A stretch of 64,000 bases of DNA, taken from NCBI GenBank assembly GCA_032158295.1, contig CM063251.1, forward strand, positions 8,533,016 through 8,597,015. The letters are read 5' to 3'. The notes under the pieces were generated by a model. That model did no database searches. It worked only from the letters and a program-made list of their open reading frames with translations, and was not told the origin of the DNA. This stretch comes from Pycnopodia helianthoides (taxonomy: Eukaryota > Echinodermata > Asteroidea > Forcipulatida > Asteriidae). Each line of letters starts with the position of its first letter. Position 1 is the first letter of the stretch. Positions 9,515 to 24,500 of this stretch are shown here, in pieces. The position numbers and the translations under genes were made by a program.

Positions 9515-12500
9515 GTACTAATAATCATTTGACTTATGATCATCCCATTTCTTAACTCTTTTATTTTTGCTGCTTTAATCAGCAGCAACAGCAGTACTTG
9601 TATGTAATGTACTGGTTTCCTTACTTATCATAAAGAATAAAATTTTTGTTTTATCGTACACCAATGTACTGTTTTTGCAAATTAGGCATCACACAACCAC
9701 ATGGTGTATGCAATGCATACAGTAAGTGTTGTGTACTGTACTGTATGGTGTTCTAAAGATGCCAAATATACATGTACATCGCGTCATGCCGTTGCTTTGC
9801 CTGTGTCGTTGTGCGTTGCATCAGGCCGACGCCCGTTAAGTTGTGTCATCGCCTGTAATGTCACAAGTTTTTCAATTGATTTTCATACTGGTTGTGACTT
9901 CTGTTGTTCGTTGCGTCTTGCCGTCGTCCGTTGCGTTGCATTGTTAGCTATGCTCCGAACACCTAATAACCCAAATTTGACCTTGTTTTTAAATAAAGTA
10001 ATGACCTGATTTGACCTTGCTTCCTGTCCTTCAACTGCTCAGTTACCTTTTTCCTTCATCTACATTTTTAGCTGTTCTGACTAATGGTCGAAACACTTGA
10101 ACAGGTATTGTTTTCATCAAGATTTTGTTTGTAGTTGTACCAACCTATCAATTGGAACAGCTATTGTTTCTGTTGAGATATTGATTTTTTAGGTGTTCAT
10201 GCAATATGCACCTCTAATTATTGCTCTGTTTTTTAGGTGTTTGTGCAGTATGAGCATGAGCTCAAAGTCTACATATTGTTCTGTTTTTTTAGTTTTTAGG
10301 TATTTGGCCAACAGCTGGATACCTACTGTTTTTCTTCTGCATGTTCTTCTTCCCCTTTTCTCACAGTTTTTGCTAAAAGTAAAGGTCGTACAGACTTGAA
10401 ACTTGGCATGTACTTCAGACCTCTTGGTGTTTACATGTAGATTAAACCGCAACTTTTTCAGGATGATGGTGTTATCGATGACAGCATAACATTAAATCAA
10501 TGCTTAATACTGTCAGAATTCATAAATGGAGAACCGTAATTGCTACATCACAAGATCTTTGCACCATATGAAAGCTCTTGAAGTATTTGACAAACCTTGC
10601 ACAAAGTGTTACCTCACTTGACCTTATATACATGTACATTCCCTGGAATAATACTGTGTTTATCCATCTGGGGTAAAGCATCTTGAGTGTTATCAGTGGT
10701 TGCCCTAGCTCACACTCACCTTTTACATTTATCTATCCCTCTGGTATTCCATCTCACCACTGTCTCAGGTGTAAATCTTAAAACACACTTGAAAACTGTG
10801 TAGGTAAAGACCCATACTATGCACAAAAGATCCAACAGCCTTTGTGGTTTAAAGGTATTGTACACTTTTGGTAACAGCTCAAAATCAGTGTCCACATTTT
10901 GTGTGATTAAACATATGCATGAATAAACAAACCTGTGAAAGTTTGAGCTCAATTGGTCATCGAGGTCACAAGAAAATAGTGAAAAGAGCTCTTATGTGTT
11001 TTCTGTTTTTTCAAATTATCGCGCGCGATAATTACTATTGTTTTACTTGTTTCTCAGAAACGATAGCATTTTAGGCAGAAATATTTTAAGGAACCCTTTC
11101 TACCATTACTTACTTTAAATCATGTAAGTTATGTGTGAATCTGTGAACATTGTGTTTTTCGATCTTACCAATAGGGTACAGGGCCTTTAAGTGTTGCAAG
11201 ACCTCCACAAAAACCAGGCGGAACTGAGAGGAGTGGGTTCTTTCTAGTGGAAAACAAAATTAACCGGTAGATAGACTTAAAAAAATGTTGCCAATCACAA
11301 CCACTTCAGCTGCAGTACACTACCACAAACATTGTGCTGCTTAGCGCCTTCGACCATGCCCTCATGGAATTTGGCTATCTTTGGCACTAGTGAATGTGTA
11401 GAGCTGCAGACAGCTGACTATCTAGTAGAGGACTGTCTTATACATCATCTAAAAGGAGGTTTGAACTCTATAAACACGCTCAACTCCTCATCCTAGCACT
11501 GGTTTAAGACAATTGACTTTAAACTTATTTAAAGTACTCAGGACAACATCAAACATTTCTTCCAGTAATGTCATTGCTTTGCAGCTGCAGGTGCTATTAT
11601 TCTGAAGTTACAATGTATTATCATGCACATCTAGACTTTCCTTAAAACTTTAAGTTAATAGCTTAGCTGGTTGCAAACAGAGGTGAATCACAAGTAATGC
11701 CCACTTTGCTCTGGTAAACTATTTAGGACAATCACTAACTTTTTCTGGCCTATCGCCATATCACTGTGGTCCACGAAGGGTCACTACTCCTGCACCAACA
11801 GCATTAATGTGGGATTCCTCATGGCTCAGTTCTGAGCCCTACATATGTACTCTATTTCTTTTGTACATGACCTTCTGTCTCAGCTTGCAATCTATGCTTA
11901 CGACACAACACCGTTTACTTCCTGATGTTCAGTTTCAAGTTAGTTGCTACCATCAACCAGGACCTTAAAAATAATGTTGGCTAGTTCTTCTCACACATAC
12001 ATGTACACTCAAATTTCTTTACTGAAATGTAGAACAAAGAGCCATCCCAACAGCTTTATTCCACATACTGCATCTTGTTGGATTTCCTTGACCAGCATGT
12101 TATTTAAACTTAAATGTTTTCTTCTTTTAGCCCCTTACCAACAGTGGATTTCAGCTTTGTTTGGGGTGAACTTGCATGCTTTTCATCATCTTACAACTTA
12201 ATGTGTACATGTATGTACTCATGAAAGGGTGAATGTACATGTATTTATATATTTTCGAAATCCAACTGTTATGATGTCAGAGAAAGGCGTTTTTATTTGT
12301 GTTAAATAAATCAACTGCAATCTACAGGATTTGAAATGATAATTATTTGATTTATAATTATGTTGAGAGTTTCATACTTTCATTGACAAGTTGCTTGGCC
12401 TTTTTGGCTTTGATGTGATTGGAGAGGCAGGTAAGGTGGAGAAAAAAAACACTCACCTTTGTGGCAATTTATTGAGATGCTTATTTAAAGTTTGTTTCGT

Positions 12501-15500
12501 TCTGACTGTGACCTCTGCATTTTTTATTTTTGTTTGCTTTATTTACTGAAATCTTTTACAAACAAACTAATACGAAACTGAGACAATTAACAAAAATAGT
12601 ATACAATTTTTTTTTTTTTACATCAAGTTATGACCCATGAAAGGCTTCATGCCTAAATTCTTTCTCATATTCAAATATTTTAATGAGAAATTACCTCTTT
12701 CTCAAATACGACATCACTACCAGGTGAGTAATTTCTCACAATGGTTTATACTATCGGTAGCTTTTTAGGTATTCCTTACCAAGTAAGTTTTTATAGTGAT
12801 GTATTTCTTGAGTAATTACCAAAAGTATCCACTGTCTTTAAAGTATTAGTTGACAGTTGGAGTTGGAATTTGTGATAAGTTTAAGCATTGACCTCTGACT
12901 GTGAGAAACATAATAATAATAATAATGGAGTCTTGTATAGCGCCGGTATCCGTCAAAAAAGGCGTTCATGGCGCTCGCTCATGATACATGAAACAGCACA
13001 AAAGAAAGGGACAAAAATATGTATGTTGAATATCACTGGTCAACATTTACTTCAAAAAGATGAGTTTTGAGAGCAGTTTTTCAATGATGATGTTGTATCA
13101 GCAGTCCTGATGTGGGACAGAAAACTATTCCACCCTTTTCTTGCAGTAACTAGGAATGAACGTGCTCCCCATGTGTTTCTTGGCCATGTGTTCTACCAGG
13201 AGACCTTGATCAGCTGATTGTAGACTGCATGAAGGAGTGTATTGAGTGACAAGATCTGAGATGTAGGATGGCGCCATGTTGTGCAATGATTTGAAGACCA
13301 CAAGAACGAGTTTGAAAACTATCCTTTGTTCCACTGGTAACCAATGATAGGAGTGATGTGTGATCGCTTGCGTGACCCAGTTACCAGTCTTGCAGCCATG
13401 TTTTGCAGACGTTAAAGTCGAGTGAGCTGATTTGTTTACACCGTACTGGAGGGAGTTGCACATGTCAATCTTAGAAATGACAAGGGAGCGGATGAGTAGT
13501 TCCGCAGTCTGTGTGTTTATGTACTTGCAAATTAATCCAATGCTGTGAAGAGACATACAAGCTACTTGTGAAACAGCCAAGACGTGATTGCTCATTTTGA
13601 GTTCTGAATCAATGGTGACACCAAGAATTTTTACCTTTACATGGGGTTATGATTGCATCATAATGCAATGATTTTGTTTTATACTTGACTAGTTTCTCAA
13701 AGTTTTTTTTTTTTTTTTAATGAATCCTCAACCAGTTATAATGTACTTTTATAAAAATCAACAATTTTTCTTTGTGTTATGCTTTTTCCATTCAAAGGAT
13801 TTCTAACTTCCTCAGACCATTCAATATATTGGACTGCAACCAGGTGTTCAACATTTGTAAACGATGTTTTTTTTTATGTAAATGGCGTTGCGGCAGACAC
13901 AGTTGAGTGTACTGCGATGTGTATTATGTACGGAAGGACACTTTGGACCCGATGTGTGCGTCTTCCCATCTAGCCATGGTTGTCTTTCTTCATGGTGTTG
14001 CCGAAGCAGCCAAACGTGATTGGCACAGGCTGATTGGCTGATTTCTGATTGGCCGCTTTCCGATTGGCTGAAACGCACTCTATTGGTGTGAATAATTATG
14101 ACGTAATGCTTCTCACAGCGCTACCATCCCATAGTATTTATCACCTCGATCCCGCGGATGTGCTTGCTCCTAAACGTGGTAAAATTTATAGTTAGGGGGT
14201 GAAAGAAGGGCGTGTAGACGTGGGAACGAAAAGGCAAGGGAAATTCCCTTGGTGAGAAATCACCTCGCGGTTGGGAAACGTTGGGCAAACGTTTTTACGC
14301 AACATGGGGATTGGAATAAACATCGAGGCACAAGGTTGTAGAGACACAACGTTCAATCGTTGAGGTAGAAACCATGAATTAATTGTGTTGGAACCAGTGA
14401 TAAATTATATGGATATTAAATTCAGTGATTTTATCTGAGCGTTTGTTTATTTTATTGCCCATGTCCTCGCCCTGCATGCGGTAAAACCCCTTTTCCGTGT
14501 TCACAATATTTTCACGATATATTGACATGTCGGCGATATTTACCCGACGATATATCGCCAATCCAAATTTGATACTGTCCAGGGCTAAGCTACCATGGAG
14601 GAAGGTGTTTTACTGGAAGACGGCATGATCGATGTCTTTATTTGACAGGTCAATAAAGAACTCAGAACTTCGGAAGTAGTTGGTCCGAAGTGACTAGATG
14701 AAGTCTATGATCGCGATCTGGCTCCTCGCATTAAATGTGTGCATTCGAACACCAACGATTTTTACCAAAACGTATACCAGACTAAGGCCGCACATCACGC
14801 TCTCTCCCATTATGATCGCGATCTGAGTTCGTTCGAATCCACTCTCGTTAGTGTAGTGCCCAGTGTCATGGCTGCGTCGACGTGTGGGCTCAAGGTGAGG
14901 GAACCTAAAGGAGACCGAGGGTATAGAAGACCCAAGTCTAAGGGGTAGAGGATGTGACCTTGGACATGGGAGATCCATTAGTCGGGAAGAGTGGGAGCCA
15001 AATGTCACTGATGTGGAAGCCTACGTCTTGAGGAACTGTGTCATGCTTGAAGATCTCGATGGCCTTTCTGATCCATGTGGGGTGCCATCTCTGAATGGGA
15101 GCAATGAGTTCTGCAGCACCCCAGTCTACGTGGTGGTCAGTGACGTTGGAGTGCTTGACGATGGCTGACTTCTCATAATCTCCCCTCCTTCCGTGCACTG
15201 GGTGTTCCTTGAGTCTAGTCGGAAGGTTACGTCTGGTTTCCCCCGACATAAACCTTCCCGCATTCACAGGGAATGCGGTAAACTCCTGCACTTGTGGCCG
15301 GATCCTGCTTGTCCTTGTGAGATTGTAGAGAGTTTCCTGGGAGCAGAGTGGTAGACCTTGATCCCTGCTTGTCGGAAAATACCTTGGAGACGGTGGGAGG
15401 GGGGACCTAGGTAAGGCAAATATACTGAGGGTGTGGGTGGTTGACTTTGGGTTTAGGAGACCCTTCGGTCGGGATTGGGGACTGACTTGCTGGTCTTGAT

Positions 15501-18500
15501 TTGTGTTCAGGGATGAGATTCTTCAGACCTTTGTCGGAAATCTGACCTTTTAATTTTGAAAATCCGACCTTTTTTTCCACTTCCGACCTTCCGACTTTCC
15601 ATCTTTTTACCTGTTTTATTTTAAGAAAAATGATTTCTATTTTAATTGATTTCAAATTTAATGTGTTGATAAAAAGTTGAATGAGAAAGAATATTATTTG
15701 GAACAGTTGTATTTTTATTTTTCTGCTTACTTTTGTCACGTCCGTGTCTTTGGTTTTGATTATTACACCACGGGGCACGGGCCGGCCGTCCGGTGCGGTA
15801 TCTCAGCTGCGTTCGTGGGTAACATCATCATCAGTGCATGCCTGTTGTTGTCACACGATCGCTCGGCCCATCCAGCGTTCCCGCTGGGAATTCCCAGGAA
15901 TGCGCATTTACACTGACCGATTTGCACATACTGCTTGCACATACATACACATAATGCGTGTCCACACAGATACGCAGGTTTCAACACCACGCATTATTAT
16001 AATTGTGCTACGTGAGCCGTGTTACCGACTAAAAGACTATTTGGACACTAGGAACCAGACAATAATAGAGCGATCTGTATCGGCACTTTCCATTGGTTTG
16101 TTGTGAAGACTTCGGCAGCTTTGGACCAATGATCGTCAGTGAACCACGACTCTGTATGGACTGGATGTCGTGCGCTGGATCGGATGCTATGTGTGTGTGC
16201 ACAACGTGTGTGTGCACGTGTGTACACTGAGTTGTTATCTTCGCTATTGCTCGATCGTATCTTTTGCAACATTATCTAAGCAGTCATGTCGAAACATAAC
16301 ATTGTAAATCGATTTCCATCAACGTTAAAGACATCGATAAGGATAATAATAATTTATTTATTTATATTGCGCCCATTCCCTAAAACAATACATGGAAATG
16401 GGAATGGGTGGTGGTGAAAGACGACAAGTTCTTTTTTTCTGAATTCTTCCGTAAACTGAAGGAGCCAGGAAAAGCATTGTGCATATGGTGTGATGCCGTA
16501 CTGAACTACGGTGGACGGGGAAAGCCAGTGCTTGTAAAACATGCTCAAAAAAGGCAAAGAAAACCCACTCTAGAGCAATGAAGCAGCGGGGAAGGACAAA
16601 CACAATGTAATATTTAATATCATACTACATTAACTGGTAATGACTCCAACATTGTTACCACATTCTATAGTAATATTTATATGTACATGTTCAAACTGTA
16701 CACTGTAACATACAAGTAGAACATTGAACATGTACATTGTACACGTGTACGTGTACAAGTGTGTCTGCTAAATTGTCGGGCACTTCAGCCAATGTGGTTT
16801 TGTGCTCGCTCACGATTTTTTTCAGACCTACACAAATTTCAGACCTTTCATTTTCGTAGAATCTCATTCCTGTGTGTTGGGCTGTAGCCGTTGCACTTCA
16901 GTGTAGTCTTGATGTGCTGCAACTCCTGGTGAAGGCTGTCCGGATCACAGATAAGCCCAGCTTATCCAGTTCCTGTTCCCGCCTTCGTGCATCACCGAGC
17001 CAAGCCCAACTCACAGTTAATCCCCTTCTAGGCAGTACTTAAGCAGCATCCAGCAACAGAGTCCAGCATTCTCCTGAAGACAATCAGAGCATACTGATCG
17101 AAACGTTGAGTCATTAACCATCAGTTCTTTTCAGAACCAACACTACTCAAAAGAGAATTAACATGGTGTCACCGCAAACCTCTCCTAGTTATACGTCCAA
17201 ACAGATCCTATTTAATTATTGAAAATAAAGATACCCGTAGCAATTTGTTATCAATAGATTTTCAAATTTTATACAATACAGATTAATTTTTAAAATTAAC
17301 ATTGAACCAAAATTATATTTGGGACAAGGTTGCTTAATTTTTAGAAACCCCTTTTGCCAATCATGCCAAATTTGTGCGACTGTTACATCTAGGTTTATTT
17401 TAATTAATGATAACATGACTGCATAAACTACATGTACTGTACATTTTAAAACACTAAGCACATTGTGAAGAAACGGAATTGTAAGTATTAATGTGGGGGA
17501 GACTTGCATAGCCAGTTGCATCTCTGTAATGTAAGGATAGGAGGTGTCATGGGTTTTGGTAGCTCCCAAAACCCTCCACCAGTGTTACAGAGATTTTTAA
17601 TTTTTGTCAACTTTCATCCATGGTGTTGAATAAAGGACTGAAGTTCTATTTCTGAATATCGTCTTGGTTAAAAGCAATTCATTTCTTCTATTCTGAGGAG
17701 AATTTTTTTCTCCCTCCATTGTTTAAATGGATTCAAAATGGAAATGTTATATTCTGTTACAAGCAGGCGCGGTTCTATGGGGGGGGGGCTAGGGGGGGCT
17801 AAAGCCCTCCCAAACTTTTGTCTAGCCCCCCCAAAAAAAATGCAAGGGAAAAAAAGAAGAAGAAGATACATGCTGGAAAATACTGGATCTTCATTAAAAA
17901 TCTAAATGATTAGATACGACGGTCTTTTCACACATTGGCCCAGACTACATGTACATTTAAGTATTTCACGTCGGACAAGCGCAGTACTTGGAATTTGCGG
18001 TTTCCTCCGGCGCTCGCTTCCGCCTCTTTTTGTTTTGTATTACATGAACATAAAAACCAATCTCAGTTTGGAAATTAAGACGATGCGGTTATAAAACACA
18101 AGTGGTTCAACATATTATCACCGGAAAATTTTCTTAATAGTAAGTTCTAACCTCTTTTCCTCCCCCCCCCCTCCACTCCCTCCCTAAAAACCTTCCTTTT
18201 TCTGTTAGTATAAGGAGGCTTGAAAACATCCAAGAAAAGGTCTGTTTTAAACATCGCCTATTTACTTTTCAAAAGACAGAGACCTTTGTCTCCCACATTA
18301 ACAACAAACAGTCATAGGATGGTTTATTACGAGACCACACCAGAGCCATATGGGACATTAGTTTCACAACGTTTCTCTGCCTATTTATCTCTAGATGGCT
18401 ACCTCCGAAGATAATAGTTTCCATTTTTCCGCACTCCAATTAACACATCACGAATTAGCTGAAGACTGGTTACGGTCTCCACTCTCTCTCTCAATCACCA

Positions 18501-21500
18501 CCCCAGTCCCTCCAGTTTGTCCATCCCCGGGCTTCCGGCAGTTTTTGCCCTTCCTTCCCCCCCCCCCCCCATTTTAAAAATGTTTTTTAAAGTTTGCCTT
18601 TCAATACATGATTCTCACTCGTCACGGAGAGAATCTTCATAACTGACAAATTTGTCAGCTTTTTTTACATTATGAGTGCATTCTGGTCCTATTATTTTTC
18701 CTTGCTTGTCCATTAATAAAACCTCTCTAAATGATTCTTATATCGAAAACCATCAAAATGTTTATCGTGACCACATGATCTCATCAGTTGACTTGATTGC
18801 ACACGGCTACATATATGATTTCACTCTTCCCTCTATAAACATCCCATAATATTCTCAATCAAAGTCGTTACACAATTGCAAGCTTTTGTTCTGTCCACCG
18901 TTTTGGAGTCAAATAATAATTTGCACGCAACTGCATCATGTGTTGTATGATTATTGTATCTTTCTACTTATTACGCACCAAATATATGAAAAATGCGCTG
19001 TTTATATGTTGCTTTTCGACTCCCAAAATTAAATAGCAGTAGCGAATGTTAGAGGGTGACGTCACGTTCAAAAGGTCTAGCCCCCCGAAAATTGTGACTC
19101 TAGAACCGCGCCTGGTTACAAGTAACATTGTTGCTTAAAAATCATTCCCAGAACATGCTGAAAATGTTTAAAAAGAAGAAATAACAATATTGAGTTTTCA
19201 GTTAGGGTGGAAACAATTTAGTTTAAAAAAAAATTCAACAGCATCATCGCTGAAATTCACATAAATGGATGAAGCAAATATTGATAAGATTTTGCATCCG
19301 TTCTTTTTATGTCCTAAATATTTGTAATGCAATTTTAATTAAAATTTGTTTACGTCCACCAATTGTCCCATATCACATCACGCACTAGCCATCATAGGGT
19401 CTGTCAATAAAAAACAAAAGATGACAATCTAGCCTTGTGCAGGTTATACAAAGTTGTTACAATAGGAACATCAAGTATGTTTGATACATGTACATGTACA
19501 TGTATGTTGACATTCATTTTTATGCTGCCAAAGTGGATAAATGCATTAAACTCTAATGGTGGTTGTACAGAAGTACAACTCTCCTACTCATTACTTATAT
19601 ATGTACATAAAACTGACTTCAGACCTAAAAACATTCATATTTATAATATTTTTTTGAGTGAACAACAACCAATTGACTAGAAACAGGATTGGAACCTGTG
19701 ACCTGGATTAGCCTACCGGTGCTCTCCCAACTGAGCTATCTAGCCCTATTGTTGTATCCCTATTTTGTCAATGTCTTTGTTCGGGGGTGCTAGTCAGAAG
19801 CCATTCAACCTGTACTGCTGTATAGCCAGGGATCGTACACAAGTTTTTAATACAACCTAGGATCAGCAGGAGGGATCACCTTTAGGAGATGCAACTTTTT
19901 ACTTCAAATATCAAGTATAAATCACAAGGTTTATTACTTGATATTTTGAAACAAAAATAAATTCAAAGAAAATAACAGATAACTGGTAGGAGGAGGGTTG
20001 CCTTTTTTTCCTCGCTTGTGTCTTTTAGATTGAAGTACAATTTATGAACTCTATGATACATGTACCTTGTCATTTTGAAGCATTACATCAAATCATAATC
20101 ATGTTCACTTTATTTTAGAAATAATTATATATTTTTTGTATTATGAATTTTGTTGATGGTTTACATTTTAGAAAATAACATGAGAACTTGTAAAAAAAGG
20201 CTTCCGTCATATCATAATGTCTGGTGGAAATATTTGTGATACTATACATGTGAAACATAACTACATCGTCTAATTACACTGTACATCATCCAAAACAAAA
20301 CTGTATAATGGTTATTTGTTCTATTTCTGTTATTAAATTTTTCAGGATTTAGAAGAGGATATATTTGCTGACTTACTTGACGAATTGACTCTTGGATTCT
20401 GCTTTGAGATTCACCGTTCATGCAAGATGGGGCAGCTTTTCCTTGATGAAACTGATGAACCAAGTTTGAAAGTATTTACAGTAACTGTATGGTCTTATCA
20501 TACGAGGCAAGTTTTACAAGAACTCGGAAGGCAACCAACTGCACTGCATGCAAAAAACTGTAGCACAAGATCATTTTTTAAACAGTGATGTACCATCTCC
20601 AAAACAATTATTTAAAAATTTAAGTTTAATTTTTGTTCGTCTTGGAGATTGCCTGGAGCTGGTTGCTTGTAAATTGCCTCGTGTGACTTGGCCCTAAAAT
20701 GTAAACTTTTTGAAAGATGTTTTTTTTTTTAAAGAAAATTGTCATACTAGTCATAAATTTTGGTATTGTGGTACAACAAATTAAAAAAGCAATGTTTGTC
20801 AGACAGTTGAAGTCATGCATTTGTCATTAAATGCATGTTTGCATGTAATTAAACCATTACTTGACTGATTATCATCGATCGAAAACGAGCTGTCCTGAAG
20901 CTTGATATTTGATAAGCTACCGAATTCTTCAAAAGCTTCAATGCAACATGTAACAGGCAGTTGAAGCCAATGACTGTAGGACACCATGTACATGTAATTA
21001 TCACAAGCCATGCATTTACCAATTAAAACATATAAAATGAGTCTTGTGTAAACACAAGCACAGAGGTTTTGTGGGGGCAGAATGCACAGATGAGGCCCTA
21101 CTGTCAAATGTACGGCACACAAAATAGAAGAGGCTGGAAGACTCTTATGTTCATGATTCACCCCATTTTATTTGCACGACACGACAAAACCGATGCGGGT
21201 GAAACTAAAGATAACATAAACATAAAAACACATTATTTTACCAATTTCAAGAAAAATGAGTCATAGCAATTTGATGAAACTGCACCAGATACATGTAATT
21301 ATCAAGCAAAATAAGTTGATCTCCCAAGCAATTTACTGAAGATCTTATAGAGGCGAGACCTAAATGTTATAATGCACTTTTTATAAATAAACCAGTATAT
21401 TATTATCAACAACGAAATTTACTTTTATAATATAAACTAAACTAACAATCATTACCAGGACAACTCATGATTCCGGCCATACACATTGGAATCAATGAAA

Positions 21501-24500
21501 TGAAGATAATGGTGGTTGCTGTGGTTTACTGCGGCATTCTGGGGTGCTGTATAGACTTATATATACAAATAATAACTAGACCTTAGGTGTTTGTGAACAA
21601 ACACAAAGCTGTTCCGTTTTGTTTTAGATTGATTAAACGCTCCGTATTAAGCTAGAGCATCACAAAGATTATGACTTGTGGTTCGGGAGATATGATTTTT
21701 AATATTTGAACTTCCTGTTTGGACCGGGAGAAAAAGTCAACATGGGGTCATGGAACTGAAGTTCATTCAATGTTCAATGCTCAAAGGATCTATAACTGAA
21801 AAGAAATTGAAAATCGGTTGTTAAGTTCTTGAGATATGGTCCCACTTCCGGTTGAACCAAAAGTAAAGGTCAACAAGGGGTCACGGTGACAGAAAGTCAA
21901 TTTTTAATGCTCAAAGGATCTTTAACTGAAGAAAAGTAAAAAATCGGTTGTGTAGTTCTCGACATATGGTCCAAATTCCGGTTGACCCAGAAGTAAAGGT
22001 CATCAAGGGGTCACGGTTACAGAAAGTCAATTTTTAATGCTCAAAGGATCTATAACTGAAGGATATTAAAAATCGGGTGTGTAGTTCTTGAGATATGGTC
22101 CAATTTCCGGTTGACTCGGAAGTAAAGGTCAACATGGGGTCACGGTAACCAAACTTTAATCTTCAATACTCATAGAGGTCTATAACTGAAAAGGAATTGA
22201 AAATCGGGTGTGTACTTCTTGAGACATGGTCCCACTTCCGGTTGACCAAGAAGTAAAGGTCATCAAGGGGTCACGGTAACCCAAGTTCAATCTTGAAAGC
22301 TCAAACGGTCTATAACTGAAAAATGTTTGAAAATCGGCCGTGTACTTCTTGAGATATGGTGCTGCAAAGATTAACTTATTAAAGCTTTTAATAACTGTAA
22401 TTTGACACCTGATGACGTCACAGTAAAAAAAAAAGTGTTTTTCATACTAATAAATTTTAGGTCACGGTTACCTAAGCCTAATCTCCAATGCCCAAGGGGT
22501 CTATAACTGAAAAAAATTTGAAAATCGTCTGTACTTCTTGAGATATGGTGCTGCAAAGATTTACTAATTAAATATGCAAATGAGGATCACGTGATTAAAT
22601 AATTAAGCATCTTAATCTAATTACATCTAAAATTTGCGTCAGGGCATAAGCTTTAATTTGCTATATGATTTGTCTACTTCTGATTATTCTAAGAGGGGCA
22701 TATGACAGGAAGAAAAGTCATGTGTTAAGTCAATAGGGTTTGGGGAAAGAAAGAATAATAATAATAATAATAATAAAAAAAATAAAAATCTCGATGATTA
22801 CAATAGCTGTTCCGCCTGAAAGGTCGGAACAGCTAATAAAAAAAAAAAAAAATCTCGACGATTACAATAGCTGTTCCGCCCTAACAGGTCGGAACAGCTA
22901 ATAATAATTTTTAAAAATAACTAGACGTACAGTGTTTGTAAACAACAAACACACAGGTGTTCGTGAGTGATGTCAGATTGTGTTTGAATGAAATGGGGAT
23001 GACATTTAACATAGCAATTAAATGTCAGGCAACAAGCGTCTTGACATAAGGCTAGCTTCCACTCCATTGCACTTGAATCAGTCGCGAGTAGTATGCCACA
23101 TGCCACGTAAGGTATTGGATCGAGATTTTGATATTTTAATGGCCAATTTCACTTAGAAATATATCTCAGGTCGTATGGGGTCACCCTTTGAATGTGATTT
23201 GTACAATTCGGCCGGAGCTTTTTTATGGTGCAAGTACCTTACATGTAGCATTTGTGACCCGCTCTGCAAAAAAGGCCCTTAAGTCGCAAAAAATTATTTT
23301 TGAGTTAGATACATGGTTGGAAAGGGCCTTTTCTCAGCTTTAATTTGGTGTATGTTAGAAGTCTGTAGCATTTTGCAGTCCAGAGTTATACCATAATTTG
23401 CATAAAAATTATTGCCATTTTGGTCAAAATAGGTTGAGGAGAAACAGCCTTGTAAACTTTACACTGTATTTTAAATTATTTTAGTACAAAGTTCTTAAGA
23501 AAGACCCTAGCAACGAGCACATTCCCATTATACTATTCGTCTGAAATTTTCACCAATTGTTGAATATGACTTATTAAGTTCAAAATATTTGTTATTTTAT
23601 TTAACGCTCTATATCGCACTTTTTAAAAACTAATTTGCATATTGTGCTTTTTCGCAATCTTTTTCGTATCTTTAAAATGGCAAAAACACACTTAGTCATT
23701 ATTACGACGATTTTATAGCAGTTTAATTTAATTTTAGTAATCCTAATGCCAACTGGACTTTTTAGAAAACCAAATGAATTTAAATAGAATATTTTGGGGT
23801 GAAAACAAGAGCTTTTTGGCAAAAATTTTTTTTCCCACTTTTCGGTATTTTTTTAAGCAACAGCTTAAGCTGATTCATTAAACCCTTCAGCCATCTTGTA
23901 TTTTCATGGTTGAAACTATTTTGGGGTAAAAATGTAACATTTTGGTAAAAAAAAACAACTTTCGTTTAAAACCCGAGTATTTCCATTAAAATCTAGCACA
24001 GTCAGGGTAGTTTGCCTTCTTATTGAAATCTGAAGTTGATTAATCTACTTTGAAATAATCTTTGGGCTAAAAACTTGCCCAAATAAATAGAACAAACAAA
24101 TAAACACAAGGAATCAAAGAGGGGGAACTTTTTATTCGCACTGGAATACACTCGCCTTTCCGCGGTGTTCGTCGGCCAGAAGAGATCCGTTGGCATCGAT
24201 GGCGATGTGGAATCAGATTCCGAATCGGTTTCTGATTCCACATCGTCATTTTCACATCGGAAGTAAACGAAGTAATCTTCCACGAAGCCAACCATGTCTC
24301 TCTCTCCTCCTGACAAGATTGGCATCACGGGGATCATTCAAAGCTTCAGTCAGACACTAATCCTTCGAACCCATACAAAATATAATAGCAGTTGGCTAAT
24401 AAAGTTAATTTATTTGGCTAAAAGTGGTAAATAATTCTCAAAATCTTTTCGCTCAGAGCAGTACAGGTCAGTTTGGTTGAACACAGTTGACTGCAACCTC

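Noticed and set aside
15681..16106. Overlapping ORFs in the BED-finger element
   Set aside because: Two frames overlap without recognisable motifs; likely chance.
24020..24337. Acidic ORF inside the 1.9-kb TIR element as a transposase
   Set aside because: 105 codons with no catalytic motif; only noted within the element.
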